Of a stretch of DNA of 64,000 nt, positions 36,401-49,722 are shown piece after piece. Positions within the stretch are counted from its first letter, which is position 1. Every line of letters begins with the position of its first letter. The notes below the pieces were generated by a model. The model searched no databases. It was not told the origin of the DNA and was given only the letters and a program-made list of their open reading frames with translations. Source of the stretch: Carallia brachiata (lineage: Eukaryota; Streptophyta; Magnoliopsida; Malpighiales; Rhizophoraceae); the NCBI GenBank assembly GCA_021464245.1, contig JADCRB010000166.1, positions 479,974-543,973 of the forward strand. The letters are read 5' to 3'. The position numbers were made by a program, and so were the translations under genes.

Positions 36401-39234
36401 AGCTTGTTAGTGACATATCAATCCAATGTTAAAACTTGTTACTTGTTAGTAGCCTCAGCAACATGCCATGATCAATCCAAAGAGATGAAAGTAGGCCCAA
36501 AGCAGGCCCATAAAGTTGACGCCTCTGGAAAGGGATTAATGGAATGTGGTTGCAGGGGGAGTGGGAAGTGCCAATTTTATCAAGTGCGGAAGAACAAAGG
36601 ATATGGGGTTGATCAAGAACTCAAGAAAGATTGTTGGATTAAACTCTACGCGTTAAGTTAAGCAGTGAGATTAAACGTAGAGCCGGACAAGAAGAGAGTG
36701 TGAGTTTGCTTCCCATGGTTTGGTACCTCTTCTGTGACCATCACAATTCTTTTGGACAGGACTGTATGTTACTATCCTTGTTTTTCTATTTTTATTATAA
36801 AAAAAAATCTGCGTAGCCTCTGTTAATAAATTGTGCATGGCCTTATGGGCCTTTGCCCTTGGAGTGCAGTGCACCTCCATGCGGTGTCTTTGAACTCGCT
36901 TTCTCCATCCTCTCTAACATATTAACTGCTTAATCACTAATTATTATGAATGGTCAAAAAAAAAATATGTTGATGGAAAATTTTCTATTACATATAGTTT
37001 AGTGGGTATTATGTTTAAATTTGAGTGAGATCTGAGATTTAAAACTCATAGTTTGCTCATAAAAAATTCTCTCCCCAATCTAACAAGATACATATAAAAA
37101 AAAAACGTTACATATTCTCAAGAATAATTCCATAAGACTTTAAATAAAGTGCTAAGTTCAAATGTTAAAGAAAAATGAATGAGGTTTACGAGAAAAGTAT
37201 TAGTGTTTAGGGTTTACGGTAAACCAACAAATCTCTTAAAGCCCATCATTAATTGTTGTGGTTTAATAGTTACAGAATTTGGTTCATATTATAGAGTCAT
37301 CAGTTCAAACCTTATATTTTCGGCCGAAGCAATTTGATTGAGTTTTGACAGGACGCCGAAGCAACCACGCGTGCAAATGAAACGAGAAAATTGAACACAT
37401 TTGCATCGATGGGTCGAAATCCCATGGGCTGTGCCTGGGCTCACCATGTAAGTAACAATTCCTCAACTATTAATGATTAAATATTGAAACTACCAAAAAC
37501 AAAATATATTGAAGGCAATGTGACCTTAAATTTGCTAAGGGGTGGTTAAATTCTACTCCTTAATCCTTACCATGCTTACTCTGCAGATTCAACCTTTTCC
37601 TTTGTTCTTGACTAATTGTGGTTTAGTGGAAAGTATTCTTTTTGTGAGAACTTTTCCTTTGACGTTTTTCAAGGTGGTTTTTACTCCACTTTGTGCACAT
37701 GCTTTGTAAAAGGTTCCAAAGCTAGTTTAGATTTAACACCCATATATTTGTGTCTGCCTGTCTGGACATGCAAATGAATTAGTTTTGAAACTTTAAAGCA
37801 CAGCCTTGGACAAGGTCCTTCAAAAATTTATATGGAGGAAAATTTAAAAAGATAAATTCCATTGCATTTGTTTACTAATATAATTTTTTTGTTCTTGCTA
37901 TTCATGTAAGGAGGCTAGCGTTATCTAGCCATTACAAATGGATCGTGTGAAGAATTTGCTCTATATGAATTAGTGGTTTTTGATCGCTCTGACCCTGTTC
38001 TTGATTTGATGTCGAGACAAGGTTTGCCAAATTTAATTGGGAAAGGCAAAAATATGATCCTGATTTTATAACTATTTTAATCAATTACTGGAGAGCATAC
38101 GGTAGATCAGTTGTCAATTGTGTGGACTTTAGGCAGGAACCGAAGCTATTGGATTTGGTGGCCCTTGACGGTCCTCTATTTGTTTCATCTTTTCTTTTTA
38201 GGCTTACTCAATCATTTTAAGGCCATTGCAAAAGCAACAAAGCTTTGGTGATTGTGCTAATGTGGGTTATGAGCTAACATCAACTGTAAAAAACAACTAA
38301 GAGAATAAACATCCCACGAAAGCGTAAGATCTTTTGCTATTCGACCCATTGGTTTATTCACTTTTGAGTATGATTATGTGTAATCTTTGCTCACTTTCTT
38401 CTGTGGGATCCATGCTTGTTTGTATAGCACATGTAATTTTCCTTTTCCTCTCTCTGTTTTTTGGAGCTCAGATGTCAACTTCTTATTTGTGGACTAGCAT
38501 ACTAGTTACAAACTGAATTATTTGTGACCGGTGATTTAAATGTTTAAAGGGATTTATAACTGTATGAAAAATTATGAGTTCGAATCTTATCAGATCAATT
38601 GGTAAGGCTAAATTTAGAGCTCATCCCGCCTAGCGTGAGGAACATTGTAACCATTCGGTCACTTAATACCGTCCTTAATCACAGATTCGCAATATTTGTT
38701 AACGGAACTGTGGGCCATTACTCCTAATTTTCCATTTTTTCAACAAAAAAAAAAAAATGTAGACATGCAAGTTTATGAGTCGCTTATTAAGGAAGAAGTT
38801 AATTGTTAAAGATTGATGGGCATGAAGAAATATCCTGATTACATATAGGGGATTATTGGGTAGACCAAGATAAATTAATAGGTTACAATCTAACAGTGTG
38901 CAGTGGTATAACACAAACCACCCAAAGCCGATTAAAAAGCACAAAAGACCACAATAATGAATGAAACTATTTGTAGACAGAGCGAAAGGGACACAAATTG
39001 GTCACTTCAACATGGATTTATGTAGCAATACAGAAATGAAATGAGTGTGTATGTGCATGTAAGTATGAGTGTGAGTGTGTGAGGGAAGGAGTGGGAGGAG
39101 AAGACGATTTTGGGGTGGTGATTTTTGATATGGGTTGTTAACGGGGATTTGTTTCCTTGCTTTGGATCTTTCCCAATGGAGTTTCTTTGTCCGTAGGAGG
39201 GTCACAGACCCTTTCCTAACCAAAAGCTGAGAGG

Positions 39235-39273
<39 letters not shown>

Positions 39274-39830
39274 CAAAAGAGTTGATAGTCCAATAATAAT
39301 AAAAAAAAAAGAACGTTAAATTTTAAATTTAAGAAATTGGAGATACTAACTTTTAACAAATTGAGCTATGTTCGGTGTTGAGAGGGCTTTTGCTGCTATC
39401 AAAACTGTTTTTTTTTTTTCACCGACACGTAGTTGTTGCATTAATACACAGTAATTTCGTACATAAAATGGACTCTTATGCTTCGAAAGTGCCTGTATAA
39501 AGCAAGAAAAATAAACGGCACTAATAGTTTACAAATCACGTAATTAAACTGACCACCAATAAAACAAATACAAAATCCAATACAAATAATCGGATCACAA
39601 CTAAACCTACTTAATTCTAAGGTGCTAATTAGACCTAGTGCAATCAGAAATAGTTACAAATCGCAGCACAAACTGCACGTCGGTGAACACAAACCAGAAC
39701 AGGTACTGATATCATTGACAACAATTACCAAATCGGTGAAGCTATTGCTACATACATACAGACAAGCAAAACACATCACCCTTAGCAAAACAGAACAAGC
39801 AATGGCCATCTTAACAATTACCACTGTTTT

Positions 39831-39844
39831 GGGGGGGGGGGGGG
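39831..39844 (+). repeat. Poly-G tract
   Basis: Fourteen consecutive G followed by TGGGG. Homopolymer length is likely to be unreliable in the assembly. Confidence 0.85.
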
Positions 39845-40235
39845 TGGGGCTTGGTGTGTTGGCATTTCTGCCCCATTCCAGGTTCACATGTACACAAATC
39901 TTTGCCTCCTACGCATACACATACCTACTTTTACATGCTGTCCGTTCCTGCACTGCAGGAAATTTGGTTGGAGCTGCTGGTGCAGCCGGTCCCATCTCAA
40001 ATTTTTTGCCTACAGCCTGGAAATGGGACCCAAATTGACCAATCTTTTGAGAAAAATCCCAGCCACATATTTTGTTGGGATAGCAATTTTAGACATGTTG
40101 TGACGAAGTCCACAATAATGCATCTTTATGGGCAAGGGTATGTACATAAGATAAAAACGAGTCCATTCATTTTTGGGCTTAGCTGAAGTATGGGTAAGAC
40201 GGTCTAAATAAAAAAAAGAAGGTATAAGAGTCTGA

Positions 40236-40330
40236 AGTTGAGTTTTAGTTTAATTAGTTGAAGGGGTTATCTCTCAATCAATAGATAAGAGGTTCAAATC
40301 TTATAAAATTTAATTTTTTTTTATTTAAAT
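40236..40330 (+). repeat. tRNA-like (SINE head) relic, tentative
   Basis: TAGTTTAATTAGTTGAAGG resembles a degenerate RNA polymerase III A box and GAGGTTCAAATCTT, about 35 bases further on, a B box; A/T-rich sequence follows. Similar degenerate pairs are near 37258-37310 and 56705-56755. Confidence 0.3.
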
Positions 40331-40929
40331 GTCCAATATAATTTTTTATAAATAAAAAAAAAAAAGTGTAAGAGTCTTTGGACTGTGTACCAAAAAATTA
40401 AAGCAGGCATAAAAAGACGGAGTAAGAGAAAATTAAGACAGCCATGAACTAAAAATTTAATAATAAAATTATGTCAACTCTTAATTTAAAATTTAAAATT
40501 TGAACTCCAATATGTACAGAAAAAAAAAAAAAAAAGTAAAAAACGTTAAAAAGTTGAAAAGGGCAAATTCTTGATGTAACCATGCGTACAAAAAGAAGGG
40601 GTGGGGCTGGAAGAGAGCACCTGATCAATAGTGATTGGCCCCTTAAAAAAGAGAAAATTAGTAGGAATGAATCTATTTGCATACTGAACAGCAGTGGAGA
40701 TATTACACTACGAACTTCTTGATTCAGTCCTAATGAAAAAAAAAATAATTTTCTACGAAAATGTAAAAGGTAATAAATTGGTTAATTAAATAATGTATAA
40801 CGCACTAATATAGTTATTTTAGTAAATAAAATGGAAAAACAGTGATGGAACGCTACAATTTTTCTTTGGCAGGAGAGGATTATGTCCAATTAGAGTGCAA
40901 ATACAGAAAGGGCCCGACTAGGTGGCTTC

Positions 40930-41200
40930 TATAGCTATTTTATACAATGTGATAAAAACGATATAATAGAAGAATTAAAAAAAATTATATGACATATTAT
41001 AAAAAATTATACGATATATAATTAATTATTTAAAATTAAAATTTTTTAAAATGATATTTTTACAACGTATCATTAAAAAATATATAACATTTAACTGACT
41101 ATTAAAAATTAAAAATTTATTTATTTATCATATAATTTTTTCAACATATTATATAATTTTTTCTTTGGGATTATATATACTGTTACATAAACCAGATAAA
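40930..41200. mobile_element. AT-rich palindromic MITE-like element (tentative)
   Basis: The two halves around a centre near 41030-41050 are inverted relatives (ATTATATGACATATTATAAAAAATTAT against ATAATTTTTTCAACATATTATATAAT, each shown in part). Vocabulary is shared with 31480-31870. No ends assigned. Confidence 0.3.
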
Positions 41201-41789
41201 AAACAGCCGCCAAAGTATTTATATTTTGACGTTGACTTGTATTCATAATTTTTACAACGAAGAGTAACGAATTCTTTTACCGCATCCGTAGTAATAAACT
41301 ATTATACTTTTTCTTATGTATAAAATAAAAAATAAAAATAATGTCTCATAATTTTATTTAAAAATATTATAATTTTTTATTAAAAAATATAAAAAATTGA
41401 ATATTTATAACATACTTTATATTAAATAATAAATCATAAATTTAATTTTATTATTAAATTTTAAAAGGATTCGAACGCGATCACAAATAAACTATTATAC
41501 TAGAGGATGGAGAAGTTCCAGTCTCACCCTCTCCGAGGCATAGGAGAGGTCCGTTTTGGTTCTGTAGATCCGGCCCTGCTTCGTAGTCCTTGCATGAGAT
41601 GGATTTGACGTGCCAAGTAAAGTAGCAGTGGCTCCCACCCTTTCCAATCAAATCAAAAAAAAAATAAATTATATCAACATATTTAATTAAGCGTAGAGTA
41701 GAGTAAACGTATAATAATTTAAATTATTAAATTATATAAAATTATATAAATAATTTAAATTATTATATATTTATAACGTATTCTTATTC

Positions 41790-42270
41790 GTATTTACATT
41801 GTGGGCCTCACAAATCAAATCTTTTGCATCAGCGACGACCACTGCTCGCTGTTCCACCGTTGCCACTTTGCCAGTTGGCCCCTCTGCACATCTCGACGGC
41901 CCCGATTCGTTCTCTATCTATCTGTCCCTCACAAATGTATGTGAACAGCCCATATATATCTCTCTCGCTGCCTTTTCCCTCCAAAAGCCTCTCCCTCTCC
42001 TTTCATCCTTTTAGGTGACACGCAGCCGTCGTCACCTTTCAGACAAGACGCGAACGTGTCAGAGTGTCGTTTGTTTTATAATTACTGTAGTGCCCAAAAA
42101 ATTTTTATGAGACCGATGGTCCTGGTTTGCACACAGGCCCAGAAGCAAAACTTAATTTCTCTGTTTTTCTTATTTATTGCACAAAATGGCCCACGGAGTG
42201 ATCTCCGTCGGACGGGTGACCTAGCGTCACTGGCCCCCACCTCTTATAGTTTAGGCAACACCACGTAAGC
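41790..42270. other. Island of higher GC content, promoter-like, no gene
   Basis: Contrasts with AT-rich surroundings. Contains CATATATATCTCTCTCGCTGCC (TATA-like followed by a CT-rich leader, at about 41950) but no convincing coding sequence downstream on +. Could be a promoter relic, a non-coding RNA start or a captured fragment. Confidence 0.35.
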
Positions 42271-43162
42271 ACGAGACCAAAAGACAGTGAAAAATATGTC
42301 CGACTATATTATTAAAAAACATAAGCGTATTTTTTTTATCAAAAAAATAGTATCACTAGCATATAAATAAAATTAAATTATTAATTAAATTATTATATTA
42401 AGTATTTATTTACTATAATTTTATAGTAAATATTATATAAAACGTATAAAAAATATATATTGAAAGATAACAAAATTGCAAAATCTTCTTATACGATTAT
42501 ATAAAAAAGATTTATATAATACAAAACAATTGTTGTATGAAAAAAATTAGATTTAAAAAAAAAAAAGTGTCTAAAATACTATTTAAATATAACTAATCAA
42601 ATTCAATATACAACCGATTAGATTATAAGTACAACTAATTATGAGAAAATAATTTTTTCTTATACTTAATTGCACTTACAATCTAATTAATTACAAATTA
42701 AATTCAACTAATTATATTTAAATAATATTTTTATATTTTTAGTTGTATTTCGTAAAATTCTTTTACGTTTAAACGTTGATGAAATCATTCTCAAATTTCA
42801 TTATAATTACGACATTGTTGCCGAAAAGAAAGGAGCACTTCGCCTCACCGTTGAGTTTTCATGCAGATATGATTCTTTATAGATTAAAAAAAAGAATCCC
42901 CATTTCGAATTGATTTTGGATACACCTTTTTCTTTATCAATATGATTATGGATACAGCCATTTTAAGCAACAATATTTTGCTAATTACATAACTAATGTC
43001 TTTTCAATCGTTAATCAACAAATAACTAATAGCTAACAAAATCCACTCTTTCCTTTCCCTGATCGGATCCTGACCGCTCAAAATATACTCAACGGATAAG
43101 AAATAACCCAAAATTAAAGGTTGCGCTTATGATGGGTGCCAGAAATATGATGGTGGTATTGT

Positions 43163-44844
43163 CTATTGCTGCTGTACATCTGATGTAGAGGATCGGAGCC
43201 GCTTGGCCAACGGCTCACCTGTTTCGGCTTGGCTGCTGGAGCCGGGATTCTCGGACCGCGTGTCGCAGCTCCCGCAAGCAGCCGCGTCGAGAACACCGAC
43301 CGGGCTCGACGGCGCCGCCGCCATCGACGGTTCAGCCATCGGGAGCTTTGGACCGGCGGAAGGACACGTGTCGATCAGATACTCCTCCATTAGTTGGTGA
43401 CAGCTTCTCACCATTTCCTTTGCAGAAAACCCAAAAAAAAAAAAAAAACAAAACAAAACCAATAACAAGACAGATTTTTTAGGACACAGATTTCAATGCT
43501 CGTCAAAATCTTCTGAAATTCCCCGAAATATTATCTATTTACAAAACACCCCCACAAAGTTAAAAGAATTTCCAAATTCAGTACAGAGAACAACTAATAT
43601 ACTTTGTTTACTCTTTCATGAAAGATGTATCCGTCGGCCGAAGGCACACCAACACTCTCGCCGGCGGCGGACAGCACAGCCGCCGCCGCTATCGTCGACG
43701 GTGTGAAACCCAAGAAATCAATCGCTGACAATACATGCAAAAAAAGGAAAGAAAAATCAATTCCAAAATGATCAAATACAGAGATGAATATCAATGTCTA
43801 TGGGTAATATTCCAATGGAATTACCACGAGTGGTGCTGAGAATGAGATCCGAAGAGGCGGTGAAGACACGATCGCAGTCAATGGGTTTCGAAGAGGAACA
43901 AGAAGGAAGCTTGGAGATGAAATAATGGAGATAATCAAAGGGAGTGATGGAGCGAAGCCTCCAACTGAGATTGACCATGACCCAGAGCTCCATTCGCTGA
44001 ATGGTCTTGGGTTCAAACACAAAACCGGGTTCCAGTACTTGGAAGTCCAGCAACAACGGCACGTTGGGTTCCTCCATTTTGGCCGCTAAAGACAAGCACG
44101 CCACTGAAAGCAGCTGAAACGGCCACCCATTTGCCTGTTTTAATGGCAACAAAAAACAAATGTTTTTGAACAACATTTGAATGGATCGAATAAACAGACA
44201 ATGTTGCTAAAGAACAAGACTTTTCCCGGAAAATCTGACAATCACTTTTGAATAACCGGACGTTTTCAATGAGAATGCGGTTCCAATTTCACGGCGGCTT
44301 AACCCAAGAAAAACATAGCCATTGTTTTCTTGGTAAATTAAAAAGATAATAAAACTTTTGAGCGTTTGTTTTACCGGGAGAGAATGGTGGGAAAGGAAGC
44401 GGTCAAAGTAGTTGACTGACAGCAACGCCGTCACTGGACTGAAGCGATAGTATGCATGCACCTGCATTTCACCAACAGCACACCACCTATCAAATCCATG
44501 TACATATACATACATACACAGACATAAATATATATATGTATATATATATATATATATACCTTGAGGATCCATTTGATGGAGTCCTGGCGAGCGGTGACGT
44601 CGACGGAGCGGTGGCGGCAGCGGTGGAGATAATCGAATGCAGGCATGAACCGGGGCTCGGTGTCAATCAGCCGGTTGATAGTATTCTCATCGGGCGGTGG
44701 GGAAGAAGGAAATTGGAATTCAGGGCGCGTCGTATCGGCAATGGCGGATCGCTGGACGACCTCACTGCCCTCCTCCCCACAGGACAGGCTGGAACTTCCG
44801 GCGGACGGAGAACAGTCCGGCGAACGATGAGGGCGGCGAGACAT
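43163..44844 (-). CDS. D-type cyclin (CYCD)
   Basis: Five exons on the minus strand, 44844-44560, 44461-44375, 44134-43825, 43724-43603 and 43417-43163; 1,059 nt, 352 residues. Near the N-terminus LSCGE fits the LxCxE retinoblastoma-binding motif that defines plant D-type cyclins. The cyclin box follows: DSIKWILK, VHAYYRFSPVTALLSVNYFD, then WPFQLLSVACLSLAAKMEEP, IQRMELWVMVNLSWRLRSIT; the C-terminal cyclin fold has IDFLGFTPSTIAAAAVLSAA. The tail is Ser/Pro/Ala-rich and ends with a basic KRLRSS cluster. D cyclins bind CDKA and drive the G1/S step by phosphorylating RBR, in the nucleus. Exon layout and length fit the family; features are mixed between CYCD1 and CYCD2/4 clades, so I give no number. 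A (TA)n tract sits in the first intron. Confidence 0.92.
44527..44558. repeat. (TA)n microsatellite at the cyclin intron 1 donor
   Basis: The alternating tract begins essentially at the splice donor (minus strand GTATATAT...), so the donor context consists of the repeat. Confidence 0.85.
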
Positions 44845-45898
44845 TAGTGGCGGTGGTGGGGATGGTAAGAGAAGAGAACGTTTAACATCAGGGTGGTGAC
44901 GGCGAGGTAACGGAGAGAGAGTGTGGCGTCCGGTGGTCTGGGTTTTTGGGTCATGGCTTGGTGATGGAGTTATGGGTCCTCTGGGTTTTACATCGTTTAG
45001 CTTATTTATCTCTACTTCTCGAGGCAGTTTTATTTTATTTTATTTTTCCCTTTTTTCCTTTTTTTTATTTTTTTTTTTTTTTTTTTCCTATTGGTACCTT
45101 TCCATTGTCTCTATCTTATTCAGTTTTTCTTCTTTATATAGCCATCTGCTATCTAGACTCTACATGGAGTTCTATTGGTGTTTGTTTGGGTGTTGGGTAC
45201 CTTGGGGTTGATGTCTGTCAGCGATTGGATCCGGGGGGTAGAGGGCAGAGATTTTCCACATGGAATTATTATTAGCAACTATTCATGTTTTTGACCACTG
45301 AACAGTAGATGCAGAACAGGTGCATCGCGAGGTTGAAGATTAGTGGTTTGCGTTCTCATTTAATTTTTATTTTATTGGACTCAATGTAAATAACATTTCC
45401 TTTTTATTTGAAAACAGGCGATGAGATAAGAAGATTCAAATATAAATTAATATTGAGAAAAATAAATTAAATTATTATCATTATTTATTTTGAACAACAA
45501 ACAAAATTTATTATAAATACGTCTGTTATAAAATTTATAAATTAAAATTAGAGTAATTATCATATGTAACACAGTACTAATAAAGCCGAACGTCTATACT
45601 ACAAAAGACTATAATAATTATCGAGTTTACAATTAATCGCCGCACTATAATCTTTAACTATCTCAATTATTACTCCGTCATTTGTCTGAAGAGAGCGCAA
45701 ACGTGGAAATTCGAACTCGAATCGTAAGCATTGGACGTATACCAACTTACTATCAAACTACCATCTCAGATGGTCACTAAATCACTGTTAAGTTACATCT
45801 CCAACCACGATGTAAGTCTTTTTGAATTCTTAATAATAAGCAATAATTATAATTAATAAAATTAATTATGTTTGAATCCTCTCTCTCTCTCTCTCTCT

Positions 45899-45948
<50 letters not shown>

Positions 45949-47604
45949 TACATTTTTTTCTTCGTTTGTCTGAAGATCATTTGGAAATGGCTTTTTAAGC
46001 TTCTTATTTTGATGCTAACATCAAATTGTTGCAGAGCTAGCCTTCCCAGTTCCCACTAATTAATTTGATACACTTCTCAAATAATGGATGGTTGGAGAAT
46101 TCAGAAGCGCTTTGAACTCTCACAAATTCTAATTCTTCAAATCCATCAAATATGATTGCATAGCAAGGAAGTGTGCTCCACGAACCATCGAAACAACAAA
46201 TTTGATATTTAACCACACTTAATTATAGCATTCTGAGGTAGTGCAGGTGCATAGAAATTCTTATTTCTTACAGAGCACACGCATTCATTTTTGCTTACAT
46301 CTCTCTGCGATCAAGTATTTTTTGAAGATACATTCTAGTTAATTGATCTTGTGTTATTCTCCAGTACAAATGTGGTACATCAGTGCAAAAAATTTTAACA
46401 GGAACCCATTGGATTGTTATTATTCTAATTGATAATAATGTGTGAAGATTGTCTTCTCATCAATAAAGTCCTTATTTTGGTTAAATAATGCGCTTACAAA
46501 AATGGAAAAAAAAAATTCATAATCAGAATGCCATCCAAACGAGAACATAGTTTATTAATTAAATCACTGTTAAGTAAATTGAATTCATTTCTGGGCGTAC
46601 ATCAATAATTAGCACATTAATTTGGATAAATGGAGGAGTTATTACGTAATGTCGCTTTCATTTACTTAATTAATGTCAGTGGACGCCAAATATATACAAC
46701 ATAATCTAAGCACATGCAAAAAACAGTACAAAAGGTTGAAACTATGGGGGCAAGATCAGACTATTCGTGGAGGGTGACAGGGACAAGAGTCAAGTGGAGG
46801 CTTGACTTATTTTCTTCTAATCTTATCGGTCCATTTTGTGATGATGCGAATTCGAGGAATCAGATTTACTCTGTGATCAACTTACTGCTATTGTTGTTGC
46901 GGGGCAGGAACCTGACAGAGTATGAAGTGACATTCATAAACACAATCATCATCAACTACAAGGTGCTAATGCCAAAATACTTGAGCTATTTTTGTTTCGT
47001 CGGTAAAATTTTTGGACTAATGAAAGTTTTAGCTTAACCGTACCAGTGTTGCAAAGCCGAAAAATATGAAAGCAAGTACAACCCCAAGTAGTAGAATCAG
47101 TGAGTGAACAAAGCCATGGCCTTACAATAACGAAATGCGTAGAACTGTTGAGGCACAGAGAGGTCCATGAGTTAGATAAAAGCCTAGTATGAACCCTGAA
47201 GCTGTTGAGGTTGCAGAACTGCAGATCATCCAATTCCATCCGAAGCTGCTCGCTCCGAACAAGCGAGCACTGGGACGACTAATAAGTGATTAAAACTGCA
47301 AGCATTTTGCCAAGTCCATATTGCTACAATGTTTAAGCAGAACCATTTTGTTATCCATCAATCCGGAAAAAAATCTGGGAAGATAGATTGCAATATAGGG
47401 TGACTTAGCTGATATTTGAATGACACTACAACCTCCGACTCATGTTAAATACTGGAAGACTGCATTTTCTCTGTAATTACAAACAGCATGATTTGATCTA
47501 GCCACTGGCACAAAAAAAATGCTGGGAATGAGGTAATATCAACACCAAAATTTCAAAAGTAATTAAACTAAAAGCAGTGGAGCCATTCCCTGTGCCAAAC
47601 AAAC
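44845..47604. other. Spacer upstream of the cyclin
   Basis: Cyclin leader and promoter first (GC-richer to about 45000, then T-rich homopolymers at 45030-45090). A CT tract and (TA)n occupy about 45882-45939. A minus-strand open stretch around 46950-47240 is plausible coding material but has no known motif. Confidence 0.5.
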
Positions 47605-48634
47605 CTTCCAGCAAAGTTCAGATTCACGAGGAGACAAGTGAGGGAGGGGCCCAAAGTCAGCAACAAAGGATACCATAATCGCTTGCTTCCTGCCAGCCAA
47701 TACCACGGCTGAATACAGAAGGTGGCACAGGAGTAGCACTGCCATATCGGGATGCTGCAATAAATGTATCAGTAGACTACAAAAAGAAATGAAATACTCA
47801 ATGATTAACCCATGTGGCCATCTGCAGTTAAATCATCACAAAAACAACACAACTCAACAAAAAAATTAATCAAAACAGCAAAAAGGGGAATTTCCCGTCT
47901 TATTTATTTAATTTCTACATATTCACGGAATGAGAATTGTCAGTGGTCTTACAAATGCCTAGGTATTTGCCTAGGAAATTGGACTTGTTAAGAAATTATG
48001 TTAAGCATGTTGAGAAAGAACAAAATGAAGGAATTCATTTATGAGTTGCACCTCAGTAACAGCAACAAAGCAGCAGATATCACTGCAAAGACATCACCAG
48101 CCTCAAACGTGGTAGCAATAGTTTCTAGCATAACAGGAACAATCAATCTATAATACAGAATGTGAATTAAAGATTCCATACGGAATGCTCAACTAGGCCC
48201 TCCATTAAGCTTCGTTTTGGACTTGATCTCACCAAGGACTAGCACTGAAATAAGTCCAGCACGGTCAGTTCCACAACTGTTTTGTGGCCTAGGAGATTTT
48301 TAGTCATATACACCAGCTGCGGTCAAAATTTGAGCTTAGACCCATACAATTATAGCAGAAAATAGGGCTGCATATGATTTGAGGATGGTTCCCTTGATTC
48401 CAAGAAGTGAAGAAGAGACTGCAGTAGGGTCAGTTACCGAGGTATCATGTAAATTTATCTCGGAAGAGCAAATGTAAAATGTTAAAAGACTGTCATGTTC
48501 GATACTAAGATTGCTGCTTATTAGTAGGCTAATTAACATTCGAAATATATCATTGAATTAAGGATGTCTCTAACCTGAGATAAGAAAGCCAAAATAACCA
48601 ACTCTGGAACTCCTACTTCTATGCATTGGGCCAA
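47605..48634 (-). pseudogene. Exon-like pieces of an unidentified multi-exon gene
   Basis: On the minus strand three splice-flanked pieces are all phase 0: 48634-48575 (LAQCIEVGVPELVILAFLSQ), 48458-48342 (starts INLHDTSVTDPTAVSSSLLG, ends ALFSAIIVW) and 47754-47605 (starts HPDMAVLLLCHLLYSAVVLA, ends ESELCWK). A fourth open piece near 48160-48060 contains LETIATTFEAGDVFAVISAA but its splice phases do not join the others. The composition (hydrophobic, Leu/Ala/Val-rich helices) suggests a helical-repeat or membrane protein. I do not recognise the family. No upstream start or downstream stop exons were found, so it is either a decayed gene or part of one with long introns. Confidence that this is gene-derived is moderate. 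Confidence 0.4.
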
Positions 48635-49689
48635 CTACAAGAAAGGAGCAAGATGAAGGTCATATTTTACAAAATTTTACCCCCAGTATGAAATAAATAC
48701 AGAATTATCATATGTAGTTTCATTGGAATTTATCTGCAGGTAAACTAGCTTAAGCAAAGAAGTGAAACAGCCTACACAATTCACAAAGAATCTTCCACTT
48801 AAGCCAAGATATCTCCTTGGAAGAAAATCCAATTCAAGAAGTAAAACACTGATGTTTCCGTGTCCCAGTTGCGATTTTCTGGAACAGAGCCTGCTGCGAA
48901 CAAAGGAGTCACTCGACTCATATAAGCACGGTCTATTTCCCTGAAGTTCAGCAACATGGCTGCAGCAGTTTCAAATTGAAATGACCATTGATATAAATTT
49001 ATAGAGGAAAAACATGAAGTTCTTGAGTTTCCACTATTCAGGACAAAGTTAAAACAAGTTTGACAATTTTGCTTCTATCTCCAAGCAAGAAATGTATTCT
49101 TGAGCTTATAATTTCAATTTTTTTCCGCCAGGCAACTATCTTTTATATAGAAATTATATGTGGCAACAGAGGAAGACATAAAAATGAAGTAATGATAAAG
49201 CAAATGAACACGATGTCCATGAAGAAACTTTTGCAGCATCTCATGCACCTTGCAATGATAAATGCTCCTTGTAGGGCTCTCCTCTCATGCACAGCTTACA
49301 CCTCTACAAATGGCTGCAAAAGAAAGAAACAAAGATTATAAGCACAAAACTAAACCAGCTAAAATCCAGCATATGTACATGTACTGCAAATTCTACGCCG
49401 ACTCTCTAAAACCCAAATCCAACCTTAAAAAAACTAAACACCAAACTTGATGCGCTCAAGAAGAAGAACATATATATATATATATACATGTAGACTGGAT
49501 TTGAGAAAATATCACAATTTATTAATGATTTGTGATTCACAAGTCATTAATAAATTGATTTTGCGAACTCTAGTCCAAATCAAAAAAAAATTTAATTTTT
49601 TTTATTAATATCAAAAGCAATGGTTCTCATTGTTTTCATCATCTCTTGGCCTTAATCTGAATCTGTAAAGGACAAAAGAAGAAGTGCAT

Positions 49690-49722
<33 letters not shown>

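Larger units (their letters stand above)
30164..41789. other. Gene-poor AT-rich region
   Basis: About 11.6 kb with no supportable gene. Nearest the SOFL gene is its promoter and leader. The rest is AT-rich low-complexity sequence, simple repeats, tRNA-like relics and probable MITE remnants (listed separately). Patches of ordinary complexity at about 35270-35510, 36380-36900, 38100-38520 and 39600-40200 have short open frames but no recognisable protein. Confidence 0.5.

Noticed and set aside
36680..36705. ACAAGAAGAGAGTGTGAG resembling miR156
   Set aside because: Too many differences from the mature miRNA and no complementary arm forming a hairpin nearby.
39622..40038. 138-residue frame on +
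   Set aside because: Spans a poly-G run giving Gly repeats, no recognised domain and no splice context.
44452..44885. Open frames on + over the cyclin first exon
   Set aside because: Antisense to the GC-rich cyclin exon 1; the minus frame has the LxCxE motif and cyclin box continuity.
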